From contig CALMYQ010000092.1 of NCBI GenBank assembly GCA_937873655.1, positions 161,742 to 225,741 on the forward strand: a DNA stretch of 64,000 bases. The letters are read 5' to 3'. The DNA comes from an uncultured Lewinella sp. Its GTDB lineage: Bacteria > Bacteroidota > Bacteroidia > Chitinophagales > Saprospiraceae. The notes below the pieces were generated by a model that searched no databases, was not told where the DNA came from, and worked only from the letters and a program-made list of their open reading frames with translations. Positions 53,301-58,393 of this stretch are shown here, one piece after another; the stretch's first letter is position 1, and every line of letters begins with the position of its first letter. Both the position numbers and the translations under genes were made by a program.

Positions 53301-53480
53301 TACCCGTCTTCTCCTCAAAACAACCCGACGGGCCCTGACAGCGGCTCCCGCCGGGTGCGCCGGGGCGGGTCGTGGGTCAGCTACCCGGTCGGCGTGCGTT
53401 GCGCCTATCGCAGCTACTATGCCCCGGTCGACGGGAGCGACTACCTGGGCTTCCGTCTTGCCAGGACCGTTACTGAATAG
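50385..53480 (+). CDS. DGR target protein: effector-associated-like domain and FGE/C-type-lectin-fold variable domain
   Basis: 1031 residues, starting 4 bp behind the vWA gene. Residues 1-230 are helical and unrecognised. About 250-600 are mixed, with a segment TLKVHILFETDSDINGVMEK that resembles bridging regions of vWA-MoxR-associated proteins. Residues about 620-700 look like an effector-associated domain (EMEEAFKTLQRLAGDWRLSQ, GLYDKYRDNEKKL, then KNNVKATLNALINEL). The rest (765-1031) is an FGE-sulfatase-type, C-type-lectin fold domain: PEMVIVEAGSFQMGD, YRLPTEAEWEFAARA, LGLHDMSGNVYEW. The last 41 codons before RTVTE are the DGR variable repeat (codons 986-1026). I infer a sensor whose ligand face is diversified. 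Confidence 0.88.
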   Translation: MAEWKDLNAGRLPAPLRARWEAFREVIGGSEVFPELAILAAFPPVITAHLLSTLLQNFTPAARNISTLMANFLLSPLCRPLGRGLYEIYPDIQEMLRNGLTDRALEIRLARFLDKYRLECAADIPGPAMREALRWTALSISDPEAAAREYLAAYNENRILDLKRMEAWQGMSVNPGKGAPNPYQAAVQLVRGIRRFEAGEKAGADVEKLRELKSMLQTEEGGNRIKTRVPEGLWDWLQMNNSGQKEEDTPRNEYTLKVHILFETDSDINGVMEKAFGVMGNFSGKAFESVQGTYIREKDTFHINYWVADECGLPGVTDNLWMTENGLYFVVIDYHSALPEQNSRQAVALRKLLDRFKVRLPKGTQIFLILVLTGEYNFDEKADEELKNTLRDEEIILTIDPSNPNAGIWQDFIRDTAYKAGGLTDQVRQEFANLKNLSEGIFTAGELAKRAGINLSEPDLTINNFTQLAVKSGAAISEGRLPNEVSEDILMVTGIDLFLQNLTPLFRVDQPWNAGSSTVNIDNLKGYHDPEWTAQILESYCLLHKADQGLIEIPWRVKDTYTAPIIDRKKEKVQYLTFFPEPFCEDLLFQFQAWIKKQFPYAPVHLSRNEFALELSETISELVVMVELEEMEEAFKTLQRLAGDWRLSQQQNALFGLYDKYRDNEKKLVEQKISRNYYQQVKNNVKATLNALINELPIAQFSKEILKIEGFLSQGNKTLVLQLAGNTSEPEVKYWINQFSNFQLRYFPGLTYTLTQRLIPACATPEMVIVEAGSFQMGDIFNDKEYDDEKPVHEVTLNAFSIGKYPVTMEEYDAFCEATGRKKPEDQGWGRGNRPVINVNWYDAVAYCNWLSEIWGLEPAYRISGERVELDRNTNGYRLPTEAEWEFAARAFSPSGGIGPKGGGNVRFGNGKDIADSKEINFNPSKEYKKPYSKTGEYRGRTTPVDQFLPNPLGLHDMSGNVYEWCWDWFGNYPSSPQNNPTGPDSGSRRVRRGGSWVSYPVGVRCAYRSYYAPVDGSDYLGFRLARTVTE
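53340..53462 (+). other. DGR variable repeat (VR)
   Basis: These 123 bases, in frame with the target gene, align without gaps to the template repeat at 55718-55840. All 21 differences are at template A (13 A-to-G, 6 A-to-T, 2 A-to-C), and none of the 91 other template bases differ. Sixteen amino acids change, and all 13 template Asn codons are changed. The A-free end CTGGGCTTCCGTCTTGCC (53445-53462) is the probable initiation-of-mutagenic-homing region; beyond it non-A mismatches begin. Confidence 0.97.
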
Positions 53481-53489
53481 CCTTTCCCG

Positions 53490-53515
53490 CCTGCTGGAGC
53501 GTTAGCGGAAGCAGG
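53490..53515 (+). promoter_or_regulatory. Stem-loop 27 bp behind the variable repeat
   Basis: CCTGCT (53490-53495) pairs with AGCAGG (53510-53515) around a 14-base loop, just behind the target stop codon. In the phage BPP-1 DGR a hairpin downstream of the variable region aids target recognition. Whether this weaker one has that role is open. Confidence 0.35.
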
Positions 53516-53578
53516 TTACCTTTTTACAAGTCCGTCAGGTTGGCTGTATCGGCGGGATGCCGGTGCAGGCGCCGCCCT

Positions 53579-53617
53579 TTCCGGAAACGACCGTTTCCGG
53601 AAGGAAAATTTTTTTAA
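53579..53617 (+). terminator. Terminator between the target operon and the DGR genes
   Basis: A perfect 10-bp inverted repeat, TTCCGGAAAC (53579-53588) and GTTTCCGGAA (53593-53602), with a 4-base loop, is followed by a run of seven T at 53609-53615. It ends the four-gene conflict operon and means that the DGR genes probably use their own promoter in 53620-53735. Confidence 0.75.
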
Positions 53618-53735
53618 AAAATATATATGCGATTGGGTAACGCCTGTAAAAATGGCGGCATGAAGCCATATATAGGCAAAAAAGCGGCAAGTATAAGCAA
53701 CAGCCGCATATATATGCAATCCGTATACAACTCCT

Positions 53736-54227
53736 ATGCAGATCAAGATATTCACTTTGGCTTTTGACGAAGAAACAGAGGGATTTCCGGATGAGATCAT
53801 TTCGGAGTTTTGCCTCAATAAAAAGGTGCTGCGGATGGAGACGGAGTTTTTTCGCAGGGAAGGTAAGCCCTACTGGTCGGTAGCGGTGCATTATGAACTG
53901 GTGCTGGCGGATACCGACAAGCTCCGGGATCTGGATGACGGGCAAAAACTGCTGTTCCAGCGTCTCAAAGAATGGCGAAAGGAAACTGGCGCAAAAGAGG
54001 GCATTCCGGTTTATCTGATTGCCACGAATGCACAATTTATCCAGATGATCCGGCTGAAATGCCGGACGCTCGACAGCTTCAAAAGTATCAAGGGTTTCGG
54101 CAAACAACGTACGCAGAAATACGGCAAGCGGATCAATGAGTTGATCAAGGGGTTTTATGAGCTTAAAAAAGAGACTGAAGAGATTACGGACGGGGATACC
54201 TCACCGGTTGAGGATATGCCTTTCTGA
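53736..54227 (+). CDS. HRDC-domain DGR accessory protein
   Basis: This 163-residue protein has an HRDC-like domain at about residues 75-145: LKEWRKETGAKEGIPVYLIA, FIQMIRLKCRTLDSFKSIKG, then GKQRTQKYGKRINELI. HRDC domains bind nucleic acid, and such proteins are known DGR accessories. The first 65 residues (MQIKIFTLAFDEETEGFPDE ... VAVHYELVL) are beta-rich and typical of the DGR-linked version. It lies first in the DGR gene set, 90 bp before Avd. It could help the reverse transcriptase find or hold template or target. Confidence 0.8.
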   Translation: MQIKIFTLAFDEETEGFPDEIISEFCLNKKVLRMETEFFRREGKPYWSVAVHYELVLADTDKLRDLDDGQKLLFQRLKEWRKETGAKEGIPVYLIATNAQFIQMIRLKCRTLDSFKSIKGFGKQRTQKYGKRINELIKGFYELKKETEEITDGDTSPVEDMPF

Positions 54228-54317
54228 GGACGGGTCGGCTGGAAAACCTCCCCCTGCGCTTACCGAAAAATTTGGGAGCTCTGAACGTGAAGCAGATGGA
54301 AGCATAATATAAATTTT

Positions 54318-54674
54318 ATGGCAAAAGCAAGCGAATACCCGTTGTACGAACACTGGTACAAAACCCTGAACTGGATACTGGACCGCTGCGACGGCATGCC
54401 CAAACATACACGGTTCACTGTCAGCGGCCGCATCGCGCAATTGAGCGTCGAAGTCGCAGAATGGATCACGGATGCCATTTATACGCGTGACCGGCAGCCG
54501 ATCCTGTCGGCGGTCAACAAAAACCTGGAGAAATTGCGATTATATTTTCGCCTGTGCAAGGACCGCCATTATATCAGCATCCATCAGTATGAATTCATCA
54601 GCAAGGAAATTAACCAGGCCGGCGTGATGTGCGGCGGATGGATGAAAAACACCAAAAACCATGCGCAGGATTAA
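54318..54674 (+). CDS. avd: DGR accessory variability determinant (Avd)
   Basis: This 118-residue basic, all-helical protein fits the four-helix-bundle Avd family: EYPLYEHWYKTLNWILDRCD, then PKHTRFTVSGRIAQLSVEVA, and a third helix AVNKNLEKLRLYFRLCKDRH. Avd forms a positively charged pentameric barrel that binds the reverse transcriptase and template RNA. Its end overlaps the RT start by 14 bp, which points to coupled translation. Size and position match the family. It is present in addition to the HRDC protein. Confidence 0.88.
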   Translation: MAKASEYPLYEHWYKTLNWILDRCDGMPKHTRFTVSGRIAQLSVEVAEWITDAIYTRDRQPILSAVNKNLEKLRLYFRLCKDRHYISIHQYEFISKEINQAGVMCGGWMKNTKNHAQD

Positions 54675-55647
54675 TGGGCTTTTCGACGGATTTACTTCAT
54701 TCCAAAACCTTTTGGTTGCTTATAAAAAAGCGCACAAGGGTACACGCAGAACGGAAGAATCGTCGGCTTTTTTCTTTAATCTGGAAAAGGAGCTCCTGCA
54801 AATACAGAAAGAACTTTTAAAGCTTACCTATCAACCCCGGGCTTACCGGTATTTTAAAATTCACGACCCCAAAGAGCGTATCATTTCGGTTGCCCCGTTC
54901 CGCGACCGGGTGGTGCATCATGCTTTGGTCAATGTGCTGGAACCCATTTACGAACGGTGTTTTATCCACGACAGTTATGCTACCCGGAAGGGAAAAGGTG
55001 CGCACATGGCTGTGGCCACGGCGCAGCGCTACCTGGGTAAGGACAGGTGGTTTTTTAAAACGGATGTCGACAAGTATTTCGACAGCATTCGGCATGATGT
55101 ATTGATGGGTCTGATCGAAAGGAAAATCAAGGACGCCCGATTATTGGATATCACCGCCCGGATTATCGGCAATGGCGGCGAGAACGGCACAGGGTTACCC
55201 ATCGGCAACCTGACCAGCCAGTTTTTTGCCAACGTATACCTCAACGGGTTTGACCATTTTGTCAAGGAAGAGCTCAAGGTCCGCCGCTATGTCCGGTACA
55301 TGGACGATTTCGTACTGTTTTCGACGGAAAAAACGGACCTGAAATGCCTGCGTAACCAGGTTGAAAATTATTTACGGGATCGGTTGGCACTCCGATTAAA
55401 AGAAAATGCAACATTTATCAATTCGGCAGCAAACGGACTCACTTTCCTGGGCAGGAGGATTTTCCCCGACACGATCCGTATCGCACGACCCAACCTCCGG
55501 CGAATGACCAGGCGAATGGAAAACACAGAAGTCAGATTCAAGGAAGGATTGATTTCAGAAGAACGTTTTTTACAAGGCATGAACAGTTACTGGGCTGCGC
55601 TGCAATACGGCGGGAATTTGAAATTGAGGCGGGGATTGGGTTTTTAA
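54661..55647 (+). CDS. DGR reverse transcriptase
   Basis: This 328-residue reverse transcriptase has the palm motifs in order: [17 protein letters not shown] with the first Asp at 135, [20 protein letters not shown] with the (I/L)GxxxSQ signature of DGR enzymes at 178-187, and [13 protein letters not shown] with YMDD at 213-216. A thumb-like region [14 protein letters not shown] follows. It lacks group II intron maturase domains. It would copy the template RNA into cDNA with errors at adenines, for homing into the variable repeat. The start overlaps avd by 14 bp and the template repeat lies 70 bp behind its stop, all on one strand. Motifs are intact. Confidence 0.95.
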   Translation: MRRINGLFDGFTSFQNLLVAYKKAHKGTRRTEESSAFFFNLEKELLQIQKELLKLTYQPRAYRYFKIHDPKERIISVAPFRDRVVHHALVNVLEPIYERCFIHDSYATRKGKGAHMAVATAQRYLGKDRWFFKTDVDKYFDSIRHDVLMGLIERKIKDARLLDITARIIGNGGENGTGLPIGNLTSQFFANVYLNGFDHFVKEELKVRRYVRYMDDFVLFSTEKTDLKCLRNQVENYLRDRLALRLKENATFINSAANGLTFLGRRIFPDTIRIARPNLRRMTRRMENTEVRFKEGLISEERFLQGMNSYWAALQYGGNLKLRRGLGF

Positions 55648-55699
55648 CTCAAGTCAGAGACTTGAGGGTAGCCGCGTCGCGTCGGAGACGCTCGCGGAC
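55646..55699 (+). repeat. Two-hairpin repeat between the RT gene and the template repeat
   Basis: A copy of the dispersed element: stem 1 is CAAGTC-AGA-GACTTG, then GAGGGTAGCC, then stem 2 GCGTC-GGA-GACGC. It touches the RT stop codon and ends 18 bp before the template repeat. It would thus lie in the template transcript, where it could fold. Confidence 0.85.
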
Positions 55700-55717
55700 A
55701 AAGGGGTAAACAGCAGG

Positions 55718-55840
55718 AGCGGCTCCAACCGGGTGAACCGGGGCGGGTCATGGAACAACAACCCGGTCAACGTGCGTTGCGCCTATCGCAACAACAATAC
55801 CCCGGACAACAGGAACAACAACCTGGGCTTCCGTCTTGCC
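55718..55840 (+). other. DGR template repeat (TR)
   Basis: A 123-bp non-coding template with 32 adenines, mostly in 13 AAC/AAT (Asn) codons when read in the target frame (for example [19 protein letters not shown]). It follows the RT gene in the same orientation. An accidental open frame (55733-55948) runs through it but does not look like a gene. It pairs with the variable repeat at 53340-53462. The block to 56026 behind it, with the ATTTTTGAGTCGTCG stretch near 55923, may belong to the template RNA. Confidence 0.97.
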
Positions 55841-56041
55841 AATACAGTCGATTCCGGGATAGCGGCGTTCAAGGATGCCGATAGCGTGAAAGAACTGTCC
55901 CGTTGTTTATCCTGCACGGCTATATTTTTGAGTCGTCGAAAAAATTAAGGTTGCACCTGTCTGGTAGGTACGCTGAACGGCAGGCGCAATTCAAACAGGG
56001 AATTTGAGGGAAGGTTTTTGGAGGTTACTCAAGTTGGAGAC

Positions 56042-56251
56042 TTGGGGGTGGCCGCGTCGCGTCGGAGACGCTCGCGAACGAAGGGGGCCGCAGAGCGGGA
56101 TGCGGGTCCGTTCAAAAAGTGATTTGCACGCAAAGGCGCTAAGACGCAAAGCTTTGATTTTCATCACGCTGCGCGCGCTTAAAATCGGGGTGACACAAAA
56201 TGCTGAACAGGATTTGGGGGTAGCCGCATTGTGTCGGAGACGCTCGCGAAC
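56042..56251 (+). repeat. 210-bp direct repeat, right boundary of the conflict/DGR island
   Basis: This partner of 45847-46056 is of identical length, about 96% identical, in the same orientation and about 10.2 kb apart. It contains a two-hairpin element (56027-56079), the 105-bp element (56110-56214) and a second, partial two-hairpin element (56216-56251). The next bases (ACAAAGGGTAGACGGCGGGA, then a GAGCGGGTCTAACCGG-type stretch) look like a decayed start of the template region behind 55699. Confidence 0.9.
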
Positions 56252-56311
56252 AAAGGGTAGACGGCGGGAGCGGGTCTAACCGGTAGGTGCGGTGAACGAG
56301 CACCGGTGATT

Positions 56312-56938
56312 TTAGACCGGGAGGTTCAATTTGGCGATGTTCTTTCGCATCAGATCCAGGGCCATTTTTTTACGCTCGTCAGCGGATCGGCCTTCGCGCA
56401 GCTGCAGCTCTTCGCGGGTGCGCACCACCCATTCCTTGTACAAATCCGCGTAGTGGACCAGGAAATCGAAAACAAAAGTGCGGACTTCGATCTCTTCCTG
56501 GAAAGGGGCGGTACCGGCCAGGTATTCCCGAGCAATATTTGTACCCAACAAGGATAAAACTCCGGCATCCTCTTCCACTTTCAGAAGGGTTTTTTTCAAC
56601 ATTTCCGGCGCTCCGAACCGGGAAAGGAAAACCCGCAGCAATCCCTCGAATTCCAGTTTGAACTCCGCCGGTTCGGTGCCGAGCCAGGTTTCGAGTACGG
56701 TTTTTCCCTTGGGTGAAATGGCATATACCGTGCTCTGCCGCTTGCCGGTCTTTCGTTTGGTGGTGTGTACACAATCCAGTTTTTTCAGGCGTTTCAACTC
56801 GGCGTACAGGCCACTTTCGGCTCGCGGCCAAAAATAATGGAAGTTGCGCTTCATTTCCTGGATCAGGTCATATGCCGACCAGGAGCGCAAGGCCAACTGG
56901 CCGAGGATGGCATATGAAGTAGCCGAAAATTGTTCCAT
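56312..56938 (-). CDS. PadR-family transcriptional regulator
   Basis: From the ATG at 56938 the protein has 208 residues. The N-terminal winged HTH of PadR type is clear: ATSYAILGQLALRSWSAYDL, IQEMKRNFHYFWPRAESGLY, then ELKRLKKLDCVHTTKR and VYAISPKGKTVLETWL. A helical C-terminal domain for dimerisation follows (residues 95-200). PadR proteins repress stress or detoxification genes and are released by small ligands. It is divergent from an alpha/beta-hydrolase with a paired operator in the 78-bp gap, so it very likely controls itself and the hydrolase. The frame open from 57151 is not the real start. Confidence 0.93.
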   Translation of the reverse strand: MEQFSATSYAILGQLALRSWSAYDLIQEMKRNFHYFWPRAESGLYAELKRLKKLDCVHTTKRKTGKRQSTVYAISPKGKTVLETWLGTEPAEFKLEFEGLLRVFLSRFGAPEMLKKTLLKVEEDAGVLSLLGTNIAREYLAGTAPFQEEIEVRTFVFDFLVHYADLYKEWVVRTREELQLREGRSADERKKMALDLMRKNIAKLNLPV

Positions 56939-56946
56939 AAAAATTT

Positions 56947-56998
56947 TTTGCAAATTACTCCAAAATGGAGTATATTTGCAATACTCTATTTTGGAGTA
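56947..56998 (+). promoter_or_regulatory. Promoter of the hydrolase gene with two PadR operator sites
   Basis: TTTG (56947-56950), 20 bases and TATATTTG (56971-56978) match the Bacteroidota promoter consensus exactly. Two near-identical 17-bp palindromes overlap it: TACTCCAAAATGGAGTA (56956-56972, in the spacer) and TACTCTATTTTGGAGTA (56982-56998, at the RNA start; its reverse complement differs from the first by one base). Centres are 26 bp apart. Binding of PadR would block the polymerase. Confidence 0.85.
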
Positions 56999-57016
56999 TT
57001 GCAAATTGCCTGAAAA

Positions 57017-57838
57017 ATGAAAACGATTGAACAGAACGGATTGCGGCTGGCCTATGATGAGAAGGGCGCCGGCCCCGCCCTGGTACTGGTACACGGAACG
57101 GGGTTCACTTCGCGGGCCTGGTTCAGGGTCACGGACGGACTTGCCGGCCAATTCAGGGTGATCACTTACGACCGGAGGGGATACGGCGGATCCCGGGGAG
57201 CGGCCGCCGGGACCAAAACCTACAACCAGACCCAGGCCTCGGACCTGCTGCTTTTACTGGAAAAACTGGACCTGCGCGAGGTCACCCTGCTCGGATGGAG
57301 CGCCGGGGCCCTGCACTGTTATCACGCCGTTTTGCAGGATCCTTCCCGCATCAGGCAGCTGGTTTGTTACGAGCCGCCCCTGCATGCCGCCAAAAATATC
57401 GACGGCCATCTGTTCCGCCATTTTATGAAAATGAACCTGCAAAAGGCATTCGGCAACCGGAAAGGCGCGGTCTCTACCTTTGTCCGGATGGTCACCCTGC
57501 TCCAAGGCGGGGGGAGCAGCCTCGACCGGTTCAGGGCAGACTGCGAAAAGGTACTTTCACCGGACTATAAACTGACCTTGGATGAGATCGCAGCGGGCAC
57601 CGGCGAGGAGCTGAAACCGGAGATGCTGAAGCATATCAAAGTACCCGTCACCTTTCTCAGCGGAGATCGATCGGTCGGTTTTTTTCAAAAGGCCACCCGG
57701 CGACAACTGGACATTTTTGGTGGACAAGACCATATTCTGGCGGGTTGCGGTCATTTTGCCCATCTGGAAAATCCGGATCAGTTCGTGGATACACTCGCAA
57801 AAGCGGTGAAAAATACCTTTCTGACGACTGCCGGCTGA
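57017..57838 (+). CDS. Alpha/beta-fold hydrolase under PadR control
   Basis: This 273-residue protein has the family plan. LALVLVHGTGFTSRAWF gives the oxyanion region, VITYDRRGYGGSRG the second loop, and LLGWSAGALHCYHAVL the nucleophile elbow with Ser95. A strand with VTFLSGDRSV carries the acid, and His in GCGHFAHLENPDQF is the catalytic base. It resembles esterases, haloperoxidase-like and enol-lactone hydrolases. The divergent PadR gene and operators suggest that a small phenolic or ester compound induces it. The real substrate is unknown. Confidence 0.9.
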   Translation: MKTIEQNGLRLAYDEKGAGPALVLVHGTGFTSRAWFRVTDGLAGQFRVITYDRRGYGGSRGAAAGTKTYNQTQASDLLLLLEKLDLREVTLLGWSAGALHCYHAVLQDPSRIRQLVCYEPPLHAAKNIDGHLFRHFMKMNLQKAFGNRKGAVSTFVRMVTLLQGGGSSLDRFRADCEKVLSPDYKLTLDEIAAGTGEELKPEMLKHIKVPVTFLSGDRSVGFFQKATRRQLDIFGGQDHILAGCGHFAHLENPDQFVDTLAKAVKNTFLTTAG

Positions 57839-57875
57839 TCACAGGTGTTGAGTAGGTTCATTCGTAACTTCCGGA

Positions 57876-58085
57876 TCCGTTCAGCATTTGAGGGCGGGGT
57901 TAAAGTTTTAACTCAAGTCAGAGACTTGGGGGTAGCCGCATCGCGTCGGAGACGCTCGCGAACAGGAGCTGTTGATTTGCCGCCTTCGCCAAGGCTTCGG
58001 CCGCCGGAGGTTGATCTGTTGATTTGAGGGTTGTCGTTTTCAACTCCTCGCATCCTCGATTCCTCAGTTCCTCAAATCCCCTGTT
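57876..58085 (+). repeat. Tandem duplication, copy A (about 210 bp)
   Basis: It begins TCCGTTCAGCATTTGAGGGC, carries a two-hairpin element (57910-57963), the GGCTTCGGCCGCCGGAGG unit and the TCCTCAGTTCCTCAAATC segment, and ends in CTGTT. Copy B follows after 38 bp with a small insertion and about nine changes. Confidence 0.85.
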
Positions 58086-58097
58086 CGGATTTGTTTT

Positions 58098-58124
58098 CGC
58101 AACAACAACACCCCGGACAACGGG
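58098..58124 (+). other. Orphan fragment of a DGR template repeat
   Basis: Twenty-seven bases (58098-58124, CGCAACAACAACACCCC and on) match 25 of 27 positions of the template repeat at 55789-55815; the two changes are T-to-C and A-to-G. It lies between two tandem copies of a repeat, outside any gene. It is likely a leftover of recombination involving a template. Confidence 0.7.
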
Positions 58125-58341
58125 TCCGTTCAACATTTGAGGGCGGGGTTAAAGTTTTAACTCAAGTCGGAGACTTGGGGGTGGCCGCATCGCGTCGGAG
58201 CCGCTCGCGAACAGGAGCTGTTGATGTGTTGATTTGCCGCCTTCGCCAAGGCTTCGGCCGCCGGAGGTTGATCTGTTGATCTGAGGGTTGTCGTTTTCAA
58301 CTCCTCGCATCCTCGATTCCTCAGTTCCTCAAATCCCTGTT
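58124..58341 (+). repeat. Tandem duplication, copy B (about 218 bp)
   Basis: Second copy of 57876-58085, with a small insertion (TGTGTTGAT-type) and a two-hairpin element at 58159-58212. No gene lies in 57839-58393. The block follows the PadR-controlled hydrolase and precedes the convergent propeller gene. Confidence 0.85.
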
Positions 58342-58393
58342 GCGGGCCAAGACCAACACCGCCTCCGCAGAAACAATAGTGGGCGGAGACTGA

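Noticed and set aside
52677..53480. FGE-like domain as an active formylglycine-generating enzyme
   Set aside because: No sulfatase nearby and the domain end is the hypermutated region; use of the fold for binding is more likely.
54661..55647. Reverse transcriptase as a group II intron or retron
   Set aside because: No maturase or endonuclease domain, no intron RNA; the (I/L)GxxxSQ motif, Avd and template/variable repeats identify a DGR.
55733..55948. 71-codon open frame similar to the end of the FGE-domain protein
   Set aside because: It is the DGR template repeat read as protein; Asn-rich and without the rest of any domain, so not a gene.
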